This document shows, piece by piece, positions 23,970 to 35,300 of a stretch of DNA of 64,000 nucleotides. Position 1 is the stretch's first letter. The number at the start of each line of letters is the position of its first letter. Made by a program: the position numbers and the translations under genes. The stretch lies in NCBI GenBank assembly GCA_030770545.1, contig CM061100.1, positions 1,247,501 through 1,311,500 on the forward strand, given 5' to 3'. The notes under the pieces were generated by a model. The model made no database searches and had not been told where the DNA came from. It saw nothing but the letters and a program-made list of their open reading frames with translations. This DNA is from Macropodus opercularis. Lineage: Eukaryota; Chordata; Actinopteri; Anabantiformes; Osphronemidae.

Positions 23970-24648
23970 CACCACCCTCCTCTTCATCAGCCACAGGACA
24001 GTTGCCCCCTCCAACGTGTGTGTGGATGCCAACCACACAGTCACACATGCTCCCAACATGGCCGCCAGTCATACTTGTAACATTGTTTTTTTTCCTGTCA
24101 TGGGAACTTGCCAGTCACTGAAAGGAACCAAGAACGACGGGGACAGGAGAGGGACAAGCTGGAGGGACCTCTGCATGAATGTGCTGAGGACTCTCACCTG
24201 GTCCTCTCCTGTCTCCATCTGTCTCTTTCCTTCCCTTCTTCCTCTGTCCCTGCCCCGTGCCTCCCCCATCACCACCACCTTGCTCCATTTGAATCAGGTT
24301 AGTGTGGCGAACTGCATAAACCTGCGAGACCAGGCTGTAGTGGAGAATGTATGTGTACGTAGGTCAAACCAACGGGAAACGAGCTGCTCGACTGGTTGTC
24401 CTCATCCTCCCCCTAACGTCCCCCTGTTACTGAAGTGCATAAAGTGCCAACATCAGTATTTACTTGAGTCACCTGAGCATCCAGGAGGGACGTGCTCCGG
24501 TGGTGGTGGTGGTGGACGTCGTGGGAGTGCTTGATCATTCCAGCGCAGAAAAACTGGACGTACAAGGACCACAGACTCTTTCAGATTGGCTCTTGTACAC
24601 CCAGTTACCATAGATACTGAAATTTCATTGGCTAACAAATATCAGCCA

Positions 24649-24662
24649 GTTGCTGTGGCAAC
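24649..24662 (+). promoter_or_regulatory. X-box-like palindrome in GRK3 3' UTR region
   Basis: GTTGCTGTGGCAAC has perfect inverted GTTGC/GCAAC arms with a four-base centre, close to an RFX site. A weaker relative, GTTACCATAGATAC, is at 24604-24617. Function is unknown. Confidence 0.25.
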
Positions 24663-25622
24663 CATTGAGACTGGTATACCTGGGGATCGGTAACCACGGA
24701 CAACAGTGTGACTATTGTGTATGAATGCACTTGTAGAAAAAGAGACAGCAGCAGAGCGAGGGAGGAGCTGTGTATATATGAAACCCGTCTCTGTGCATCT
24801 CCAGTGTTTTAGTGTTTGCATTATTGGGGACTCCTGTCTGCCTGTTTGTGAATCTGTCCTGGCTTGCAAGCTGAGAAGGAGGCTTGTTTTCCTGCTGGGA
24901 GGGCGGTCTGACGGTTTGCAGCCACGCTCAGCGCTGCATTACCTCAGCAGGACTGTCGGATTAAACACGCGTGTGTGGGGGTGGGGTGGGTCCAGAACTC
25001 GATGGGCCAAATGTCGCTGCCAAGACAACAACGGCGTCATCAACTCGCAGCTTTTGGAAAAACAGTTCACGGTCCCGCTCGTACACAATCATCCTCATAG
25101 GTTTACAGTTTGAAGAAGCTGAAGCTAATTAAAGGAAAAAGTCACCCTCAAATACACCAAACACAGCCTTTACAGCTGGAAGGTGCCCACCTACGTGTCG
25201 TCCACTTCCCAGAGTGCAGGGAACGTTGAGCTGCTGGTTATAGTTTAAGGTAAAGGCAGCGTTGGGCTTCGTTTTACCAGTTCGTTGTCCATTTTCTAGA
25301 TTCTATATGTTTCTAATCTTATTTTGCGTTAGACCAAATGTCTACCACCTGAAATGAGACTGTTCTGCACTGCGATGGTCCGTGTGGATTTAGGACCTGA
25401 AGGCTGCGTCTGTGGTCTACGTCCACCTGAAGTTCGTCTTTGAAGATGTTTGTGTCGCAGCGTTTCTCGGCCTTGGGTCCAGTGTTTGCTGCTGCTTCTC
25501 TAAACGCCAGCTCGCACCGTTAAAGCCTCAAATTCACCTGTTAGTGTGTTTTTTATTGGCTTTAAATTAATGATTTAACTCAATGTTTTGTGATTTTAAT
25601 GCCCTTGGTTTCAGCTCGTCTA

Positions 25623-25628
25623 AATAAA
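25623..25628 (+). terminator. grk3: AATAAA polyadenylation signal (proximal candidate), GRK3
   Basis: This AATAAA lies 1.8 kb after the stop. It could give a shorter 3' UTR isoform. Confidence 0.35.
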
Positions 25629-27169
25629 TATGGATAATGTCGTGACCCTGAGTGACGCCGGGTCTGAGTCACTCGATTAAACCTAAACGTTTACGAGCCG
25701 CAAACGTAATTTCAGTGTGTTCCATCCATGCCAACGTGCTCCCGTCTCCATTAGCGGTAAACTCCACCTGCAGCGTTGGTGTGAGGCTGTTACCCAACAT
25801 GCATCTGCTCTGTTTATCTCCCATTTCCAGTGTTTGAGGGTGATTTTTTTCCCTCAGTCTTTTCATGATTTTATCTTTTTTGTACCTGAACACGACAAAG
25901 TTCAGATAAAGTGAAACCTTAATATTGATTTGTTAATTCTGTTGTGACACACACAGGAACAGGAAGTGGTGAGTCCGTGGATACAGGGATGAATTTCAGG
26001 GTTTTATTTCTCTCGCAGCGTCTCGTCTGTGATGTCCGAGCATTTCCAGAGCTGTGATGTGTGACCGTAGGGAAAGGGGAGATGAAGAGGTGCATCGTGC
26101 TTTTTTCTTTGTAGCCTTTACCAGTCAGGGCGAGATTTATAATGTCTTATAGAGAAATGTTGTCACCTCTTAAGGTGTCTTTTATTTTTGTAAACCAAAC
26201 TGGTTTTAATTGTTTTCATTGAAATTTATGTTGTTGCACCTTTTTAGCCTGATGTTACTCAGTAGTTGTTCAATGTGCCAAATAACTGTTGCTGATCGAG
26301 GGAACCGATGGGAAGCTTCCTTTTCTCCACTTCTGACCCTTCACCCTGTGGACGTTATAAATGTCGAGTCCACGCCGACTTGACGGCGGAGACGTCAGAG
26401 GGGACAAAACTGTGACCAAACTTCTTTCAGAGAGTCGCGTGGAGCGACGTGACTCCGCTCTCGTTCCTGAAACGTTCCCTTCTCCTCACTATGTGTTTGT
26501 CATGTGAATGTGGGAGCACACGCGCTTCGTTCTCGCTTTGTATGTTCATACAGTGGTTTTAATTTCCTTTTTCTTTTCCTCACGGATTCTCAGACCACAA
26601 GCGACACGAGACAATTAAAAAAGGGTGGCATATAGGAAAAAAATCAAAGTATATATAAATATATGTGTATATGAAACGACAAAATGCTTTAGGTTTATTT
26701 AAAAATGTAATGTAGAAAACAAGACGACGTTCGGGGGTTGATGTGAGTGTAATTGTTTGTGGTGAAGACTTCAGCTCGAATCTTGCACATAAAGACTTTA
26801 GATATTGTACCTGCGAGTTCCAGATGATTATTTTTGTTTAATGCCGGACTCTTTGCTCTTTCATATTTATTGCTCTCTGGCGGCGTCTCTCCTCCACATG
26901 TATGAGCTATCGGCCGAGAGCTCGCTGTAGAAAGTCCCCCAGTTTACACCCATCAGAACGTCTTTGTTTTATTTTTCATATGCCACAGACAAACAAATAC
27001 TACTGGCTTTGGGTTCTTACCATTATGGTTATGATAATACTGATATATAATTGATAATATTATTCAAGGATTGTTATAAAATTTATTTTATTTCAATGAT
27101 TTTTTGTTTGTTTTATTTTCCAGACAGGTAGGAAGTTACGTGTTGGACTGCTTGTACAAACAGTTCATG

Positions 27170-27175
27170 AATAAA
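27170..27175 (+). terminator. grk3: AATAAA polyadenylation signal (distal candidate), GRK3
   Basis: AATAAA is followed within about 10 bases by a T/G-rich element (TTTTACGTGTTG). This fits a canonical cleavage site near 27190. Confidence 0.5.
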
Positions 27176-27195
27176 AATCGTTTTACGTGTTGCCT

Positions 27196-29336
27196 CCGTT
27201 TATCTGACGACTTGAATCCAGAATCCAGATTATTGAAGTATGTTGTTTTTTTCTTCTTCACAAAATGTGACGTGTCAAGTTTCTGAAGGTGAGTTTATGT
27301 GTTAGTATGTTCTCACCAGTAGCGGATTCAGCCAGATGTAAAATGAAACAGGATTATCGCTGTGTTTCCGTTCATTTTGAATGAGGTCGTAGTGAACTTT
27401 GACCTTGTATGTCATCAGTTCAGAGTTGGTTTTGAGTGACTGTGTGGACGCGTCGCTCTCTGAGAAACTAAGACATGAGAAACTAAACAATTTCTGGGAG
27501 GTTGGCTGGTTCCTCCCTCCCTCCCTCCCTCCCTTCCAGCGAACCTGGAGGCTCCTCCCCTCACCCCCTCTTCCTCCAGCTGCAGCTGTCAGTCAAACTG
27601 GGCAGCTGATGCGGTGCAGATCTGCACACGTGTGCTCGTGCCCTCTGTCAGGAACCGGTGGTTTCTCCTGCCACCACCAGCGTCCACGCACCTGTAGAAC
27701 CAAGCAGATTTGACCCGGGCGTAATAACCAGCAGGCCCGGTTCTGTGCAGGCGTGTTGACCTGAACGCTTGACTTGTTTTCCCCTGTCGCTCGCTAACGG
27801 CCAGGGCTCCAAACAGGGCTGTATCCTCGTCCTCCCCCCTCTGCCTGCAGTTATTTATAGAGGCCTCGTCTGTCAACTGTGCTGTGTTGCTTATCTGTGT
27901 GTGTCACTCTATTTCTGACTCCACTGCTGGGTTCAGTCTGTCTTGTCCAGTGTGCGGCTCTGTGCTGGCGTCTCGTCGGCCTCGCAGGATTTACTGTAAA
28001 CCGCCTGGATCGTTGCTGTTTGGTGAAGGTATGGTTCTGTGTGTTTTCCCAACACTCAGCAGGTTCCGCTTTTGAAGGATTTGACTTGACTCTGACAGGG
28101 AAAGCAAGAGGCCTGTGTGACTTGACTCCAGCTCAGATACTCTATTTACCACAATGGTTTATTGTTATTTTCACTAAAAGAAAAGGTTTGGACGTTTCCA
28201 GCCTCGTGCTGGGTCATAAATCTGTCCCTTCATGAGTGAAGTTCACAGTGAGTAGTTGGTAGTTGGATCCATTCAGGTCCAGATTGACTCTTAACGTTAA
28301 GGTGCTGGGTTGGTTACAGGCCGTCGATCACCGTCGCCCTCTGTGATCAAACAGATCACGAATCCAGCCCAGCTCCCAAATCCAAACTGTACCTCGGTAG
28401 GTTTTACGAGCTGAGCAGTGACTGTAACTTCTGCCTTTAACCCCTGACTCATCACGACTTTGAAACAAAACGCAGCCGATCGCACTGGGTTTGCAGTGAG
28501 GACCATCACAGTCGGCCTGTTGAAGCAACTCAGTCACTGTTAATGTGCAGTGAAACTAGAAGATAAACAGCGAGATGATACAACAGGCCCCTGAGGGGAA
28601 GTCTTCCTCCTGGACGCCACTGGAAAAGTGATAAAAGCAGCGTAGTGAATTCAAGCGCAGAGACGAAACCTCCAGATCTGTGACGCGATAAGCGACTGTG
28701 AAAAGCGTGAAACAATTAGAAATGTCAGATTAGCATCATGTGAGCTTGACTGCGGCTGTTTTAACGACCTCGTCTTCTGTAATTTGGATGGAACCGACGG
28801 GAGACGAGCGTCCTTCTATTCACGCAGGAGAAAAGCACTAATTCCCTTTCTCTGCTGCAGATTAGTGGCTTCACTGCACGTTCACTGTTACCGCGTGTAG
28901 GAGTGAAGCTGTGATGCCTGTTGTCAATTTGAGATCGGCCCATTTAATGCGTAGGTTTATGAAAGTTAGAATAGTTGTAGTTCATAAATGGTCAGAGCTG
29001 CAGTATAAAGCAAAAAGAAGGTACAGAGACACAAACCTGAAAGACTATGACCTTTGACCTCACCTAAAATGTATTAACAATTTAAACTGTAAACCTGTTT
29101 TTCCCAGGATCCTGAAGGTGGAGCGTGTCTTCTTATGTTTGGTTCAGACTGCAGGACGTGTTTAAACTCCTGAAATCTCCTGTTTGACGTTTGAACCAGG
29201 TGCATGAGACACTTTTCACCCGACTTCTCAAGCTTCCGTCACGTTCTGCACCTTCAACCTCCTCCCTCCGCTGTCAGGCTGCGTCTTCCCCACCACACCT
29301 GGCTGACATCCGCCTGACCCCGACCCCTGTGCGGCC
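27196..29336 (+). other. GRK3-MYO18B intergenic / MYO18B upstream region
   Basis: There is no recognisable coding exon in 2.1 kb. It holds a (TCCC)n tract at 27514-27534, three CAGCTG E-boxes at 27577-27608 and a MEF2-type site at 27851-27860. A non-coding first exon of MYO18B may lie here but cannot be delimited from sequence alone. Confidence 0.6.
27577..27860 (+). promoter_or_regulatory. E-box and MEF2 motif cluster upstream of MYO18B
   Basis: CAGCTG occurs at 27577-27582, 27583-27588 and 27603-27608, the first two directly adjacent. TTATTTATAG at 27851-27860 fits the MEF2 consensus YTAWWWWTAR exactly. Paired CAGCTG E-boxes plus MEF2 is the usual arrangement of skeletal-muscle enhancers, and MYO18B is a striated-muscle gene. 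The sites lie about 1.5-1.8 kb upstream of the start codon. Activity is inferred. Confidence 0.45.
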
Positions 29337-29375
29337 ATGGCGCTGTCGTCACGCTTAAAGCTGTGGGAGCAGAAG
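29337..29375 (+). CDS. myo18b: MYO18B coding exon 1 (start codon), donor unclear
   Basis: ATG in good context (GCGGCCATGG) opens MALSSRLKLWEQK, nearly the human MYO18B N-terminus. Exon 2 begins IKEENK where human has IREEDK, so the junction should fall right after the AAG at 29373-29375. The next bases are GGAGGT, not GT. Using the GT three bases further on would break the frame. In-frame GTs exist only further downstream (for example 29397, after a GAC codon) and would insert extra residues. Confidence 0.8.
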
Positions 29376-32300
29376 GGAGGTGGACGTCTACTCGACGTTG
29401 GCTGCATGTGTGTGGCACTGAGCGCAGGGCTGGGTCACCGAGGCGGCCGCTGCTTTAGTCATCGTGCATGTTTAGTGCACGAGACCATACTTATTTATAT
29501 TCACGTGTCTGAAAGCACTAACAACGTAGTGATGTTAGTGCTAATAATACCCGACGGGCTGTGTGTGTGTGTGTGTATCTGTGTGTGTGTGTGTGTGTAT
29601 CTGTGTGTGTGTGTGTGCGCGTATCTGTGTGTGTGTGTGTGTGTTTGTGTGCGTGCTTGGCCTCGTCCTACGTCTTCATGCAACCAGACGTGTGATAGTT
29701 AGCGTAGTGCTACCGAGTCAGAGCATGTGAGCATCTGTCCCACTGACCTTCATCCTGTTCCTCGTTGTGTCAGTGATGCCGCCGTTAGTGAAATGTCAGG
29801 CCTGCGGCTCCTCCTGGTCCCTCGGTGCTCGACGCTGTGAAACGTGTAGAAGGTTTAACTGTAACATGCTGACACTGAAGGTTAAGATGCGACAGTAGAT
29901 GATTATGCAGCATCTCTGAAGCTGCACCACTTCGGGTTCATTTTAACGGAACTGGTCAGTGTGGAGACTAATTTCTGCAAATGACAGAAACCCGCATGTG
30001 CGGTTTTCGGACGCCGGCGTGGAGCTGGTGGTTCGTCCAGTGATTTCTGCCGTTAATCAATCACACCACAGATAAAGGAGGAGAACAAGCCGGTGGCCAC
30101 GGCCGTGCCTCCGCCACCTCTGTCGGCGCTGCCGGGCGGCTTCCTCAAGCAGCTGGTCCGGGAAACGGAGAAGGAGACGAAGCAGAAGGAGCCAGAGGCC
30201 AAAGACGAGCGGCCCGTGAGTCCCTAGCGAAGAAGTTAGCTCAGTTAGCTTAGCAGAACCACTGGAGACACATGTGGAAGGTTAGCAAGTTAACTTAGCA
30301 TGAGGACCGGAAAACTAGTTAGCTTAGCACCGGGAAACAGTAGGAAGCTGCTAGCTAGATTAGCTTAGCATAAACACCAGAAACAGCTAGTTAGCCTAGC
30401 TTAGCATGACCTTCAGGACTATGGGAAATGATTATTATTTTACAAATAAATTGGTATTTCAATGTTTTTTTTAGCTGGGAGCTGAAATGTGAAGGCTTCG
30501 TGTTTCAAGTTTATTTAGAGTTAAGTTATAGATTCAGTCATGTTGGTAGGAAACACAAACATGTCAAGCTGCTCCGTTAAAGAACAAGAACAAGTCTTCA
30601 TTTATTTATGTATTTGCCCGACAGCCAAACAGGCTCAACAACAACCTTGTGCAGCAGTTCCTGGTCCCGGATCAGACTCCACCGATCCTGGAAGCTGAGA
30701 TGTCCCTCAGGGCTGAACAAATGGTGAAGAGCAACAAACAGGAACGCAGCATCGCCAGCCCCGAACCCAAACAAGCACTGAGCCCAGAACCACAGCAGCA
30801 ACAGGACATGAGGTCAGAGAAGAAGAACAAGAAGACGGCACAGCTGGAGAAGGAGAGAACGGAGGAGGCGAGCATGGAGAGAACGGAGGAGGCGAAGGAG
30901 GAGGCGAGCATGGAGAAGAGACAGGAGCCTGATGGAAGACAAGCAGACACAACCATCACAGAGCATGAGATGAAGGAGGTTTGTATGTTACCGTCAGCAG
31001 GAAGCGGCTGAAGATGGAGCCAATAAATGCGTAGCTGACTTTATTTCAGTTTGCTCTTTAAATGTAAACATGGTGTTTCCACGTTTCACTCTGTCCGTTT
31101 CTCTCAGGTCAGGGACGTGTGGTATGAGGCTGGAACCGTGTGGTATCTGCACAAGGACGGTTTCGCCCGAGGTGAGAGCGTGTGTCGCGTGTTCCATCGC
31201 GTGAAGCCACATTCGCTTCAGATCTTCAACTAAAACCTTCAGTGTCCACTGAGTGTTTCAAACTATTTTGCATTTTGAACATAATCTTAAAAATCTCTTG
31301 ATCTAAATAGTAAAGTAAATCGTAACGTTGCGTCCTGTTGTGTCACGATTCAGCTATGACGCGGCGACATCATTGTTATTCTCTCATTTCAGCCACTCAG
31401 CTGAAGCCTGACGAAGGCACACCTGAGCTCCCCAACGGCCGCGTGAGAGTCCGCCTGCAGACAGATGCGTCGCTGCGTGACGTCACCGAGTATGACATTG
31501 AGAAGGTGCCTCATCTGGCCGCTCCTCCTCCTCCTTCTCTTGATTCTCTTCGCGTCCGCTGTAAACACTTCACCGTCCCTTCTCCACAGTGTAACCCATC
31601 GGAGCTGGATCTGTGCGAGGACTTGAGCGACCTGCAGAGTGTGAATGAATGTGGCGTTCTGCACACGCTGACCAGCCGAGCTAAAGCCAGCATGCCGCTC
31701 ACGCACGCCGGGCCCAACCTGCTCAACTTCTGGCCTCCGCTGCAGGCGCACAGCAAGGTGTCCGTCTGCTTGTTCTGTCCTCTTTCACGGTTTCAAAACT
31801 TCACTAGCTTTTGTCTTTCTTTTCTAACAGCAGACCTTCTCACTACACCGTGTTCGCCCTCCTCTTCTTTTCTGTAGACTCCCAGGTCCCGTCGGGGGGA
31901 GTCGGTGTGGGACGCGCCACCTGCTCTGGCTGCTCTGGTCAAGCGCGTTTACGTGTCGATGGTGGGCACCAGGAGAGACCACAGCGTGTGCGCCGTGGGA
32001 CGCAGCGGGACCGGCAAGACCACTGCGTGCCAAGCGTTCATCCACACTCTGCTCAGGCAGGCTGGCACCGCCGGGGAGAACATCAGTGGTGAGTGCAGCC
32101 GGTGGGACGACGAGTCATGTTCAGAAGGGTCAGACTGTTGAAGCGTCTCTGTCTCCAGTGGAGCGCGTGCAGGCGATGTTCACCGTCCTGAGGTCCTTTG
32201 GCTGCGTGAGCTCTCCGCACAGCGACGCCTCATCTCGCGTCGCCATGCTCTTCTCACTGGACTTTAACCACGCCGGGCAGGCGGCTGCTGGACACCTACA

Positions 32301-35300
32301 GGCAGGTCACACACACAAACACACGTGTCACCGCGCCAGACGTGGCTGCGCATACGCGTCTCACTCGTTTCCTCTCTGCTGCTTCTCCGTCAGACCATGA
32401 TGTTGGACAAATGGAAGGTCTGTCAGCAAACGCAGGGAGAGAGCAACTTCCTGGTTTTCTCTCAGATGTTGGCAGGAGTCAGCGCAGAGATGAGGTACTC
32501 TCCAGTGGTGTGAAGTAGATCAGCTGAAGAAGGCCGGACATGCTGAAGCGTTTATTGTTTAGTCGGCTATGCTGCGTAGTAACGTCTACTAGTAGATATT
32601 TCCACGTTATCCAGCCTCAGTCTGTGATCTCTGACACACAGGTGAGGCTCCTCCTCATCATTTAGATATTAATGCGTTGTTATTTTAAGGGAGGTCTCAA
32701 TCGGGACCTGCTGCATGTTCTGGTGTAACATTGGGTGAACCTGTGGAGGTGTTTGTGTCTGTGACTCAGATTCAGCTTGCAGTTCTCTGGAGAGGGCAGA
32801 CTACATTAGTTTATGATGCCAGGTGTCATCCTATAATAGCACTGTTAAAAAGTTCTTATAATCAGAAGCTTGTTGATGCTTAATGTGCTGTTTTATTTCT
32901 AATGTATTTTTCTTCTACTACCACTAATTTTAATAACAATTAATATTATTCTTAATCAGGACCGAACTGCAGCTGCACCAGCTTCCTGAATCCAACTCTT
33001 TTGGTATAGTTCATCCCACCAAGGTACAGTAAGTGCACCTGAAAAGTGGGAGTAAATGCATCTCATACGAAGTCGCCTTAGGAAACTGCTGTCAGTCAGA
33101 TGCAGCACTGAGCCCGATTCGCTGCCTGGGTTTCATGTGACTCACTGTTGCACAGCTTTACTGGGACATGTGACCGCAGCAGATCCATCACTGTGCTGTT
33201 CCTGCTGTGAGGAAACTTTATGCTGCACATGCATTGCAGCTTAGGCCTGTGATTAGTGTCACAGTGTAGCATTAAATCCCCAGAAAGGCTTTATCTGTAC
33301 TGAGGAAGAGAAAAGATGTTGTCTCGACTTGTTTGGGAGTCAAAGCTGCAAGTTTAAAGATTACACTTGCAAAATAATGACTTGATCTCTGTGCTGATAG
33401 AAAATATGCTTGAGTTGATCATCTTTCGCTGACACTGCTCTTCGCAGTCAGCACAAAACATTTTTATTTTCAAGTAAACAAATGAGATGTTCAGGACACG
33501 GTGCGGTTCCATTATCCCTGGGATCACGCTGGAAACTGGAGAAGTGACAAAATTGTGCACCGAGCAGATCCATCTTGAGTCTCAGGCAGCGGCGGGACAT
33601 GAGATGTGACTCAGCTGCTCTTACACCTTATTAAGCGGCTGATTTTTCAGAGACAGAACAGACCGAGCCTCCTCCCCTCCCGCCTGTCTGTCTGTTCCCA
33701 GGTTGAGGAGAAGCAGCGAGCGTCCGTTGCCTTCACCAAGCTGCTGACTGCCATGGAAACGCTGGGCGTCTCAGCCAGCGAGCAGAAGGCGATATGGCAC
33801 GTCCTGGCTGGTATTTACCATCTGGGGGCTGCCGGGGCGTGTAAAGGTAACGCTGATTCATCATCATCATCACTCACACAGCGTTAAACCTTCTGGACGC
33901 ACAAGCGCGTGTTCTACTCAATGCTTCATACATTTAGTGTGGAGATCTTTAATTTAACAATGAATATGTTATATGTTATTATATAAACATTTCACCATAA
34001 CCCCAGGTTTCATTATCTCTCTGCTCCAGTAGTTATAACATCAGACTTACTACATTTGCTGCTGAAACACACGCTGCTCCCACCACACGTTACTGTAACC
34101 AGTGTGTCTCACCTCTGTCGCACAGTGGGCAGGAGACAGTTTGTGAACTTTGACAGTGCTCAGGTGGCCAGCAGTGTGCTGGGGTGCGAGGGTGAGGAGC
34201 TGCAGACCGCCGTCTTCAAACATCACCTCCGACAGCTGCTGCAGAGAGCCACCGGAGGCAGCAGAGAGAGGGGCCCCGCGGAGTCGGAGGAGGGTGAGAC
34301 GCACATGCAGTCAACACATATTTCACTTGGAGGCCAGAACGTTTTTGTTTTAGTTTAAGCTTTTCCTCATTGGTCTGTGCAGGTCCCAGGATGACTGCTG
34401 CTCAGTGTGTTGAGGGAATGGCTGCTGGACTCTATGAGGAGCTCTTCACTGCTGTGGTCTCGCTCATCAACAGGTACGGTGGATGCATGGATGCACAGTG
34501 ACAGGATGGCCACACATGATAGAACAGAAATACACACAAATGATCAAGCCAAAAGAGACAACATGATGACAACGTGTTAAAAAAGAGCAGCTGGAGTTTT
34601 CATGTGTTCGTCTTTTGGGCAGGGGCCTGAGCAGCCAGCAGCTGACGTTAGCCTCAGTGATGGTGGTGGACACGCCGGGCCTGAGGAACCCAAGACACTC
34701 TGCAGAGGACCGAGGGGCCAGCTGGTCCGAGCTCTGTCACAACTACCTGCAGGAGAGGCTGCTGGAGCACTACCACGCACACACCTTCACACACACACTG
34801 GGGAGGTACACACAGGTAACACTCTGGGCTTCTGATGCAGATTAGATGTCACAGTGGAACACACTAGATGTCAGCTCTGCGCTGTCTCATGCAGGAGAAG
34901 GTTCCTGTGGGGTTTGAGTGTCCAGAGAGCAGCCCGGCAGAGGTTGTGTCCGCCATCGACCAGCCGCCTCCACAGGTACATCAAACATACAGGACGCAAT
35001 CATGGAGACACAACTGTCCTCTCATTTACAGGCAAAGGTCCGTTTAGTTGTCCTGAGCTTTATCCTGTGTTCTGTGATTAAAATGAACCCTGATGGCTGC
35101 AGGGTTTGGACAGAAAGCTGCTTCACAGGTGGAAGTAAGAAGACGTCAGCGTTTTCAGACCCTTAGATTTAGTTTCGTTCTCCTCCAGTTCAAATCCTGT
35201 GGATGGAGCCTTCTTTTAATTCTAATCTGTGACTGACCAGCATCATTACACACAAATCACGGGTTTCACTGTGTGCTTTATATCTTTCCAAGAATCTGTA

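Larger units (their letters stand above)
23811..27195 (+). other. grk3: GRK3 3' UTR (probable extent)
   Basis: About 3.4 kb after the stop contains no recognised exon. AATAAA occurs at 23950-23955 (inside a transposon remnant), 25623-25628 and 27170-27175. The last is followed by a T/G-rich stretch and is the best candidate for the distal end, since mammalian GRK3 also has a multi-kilobase 3' UTR. The exact end needs transcript evidence. Confidence 0.55.

Noticed and set aside
23956..24534. 192-residue plus-strand ORF after GRK3
   Set aside because: It lies in the GRK3 3' UTR, starts with GTG inside a transposon remnant, and is low-complexity (poly-Gly, Pro-rich) with no family resemblance.
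29501..29683. His/Thr-repeat ORF on the minus strand
   Set aside because: This is a translation of the interrupted GT microsatellite.
31338..31877. 179-residue ORF spanning MYO18B exons 5 and 6
   Set aside because: It reads through introns; only 31393-31505 and 31590-31757 match the myosin. The rest is intronic.
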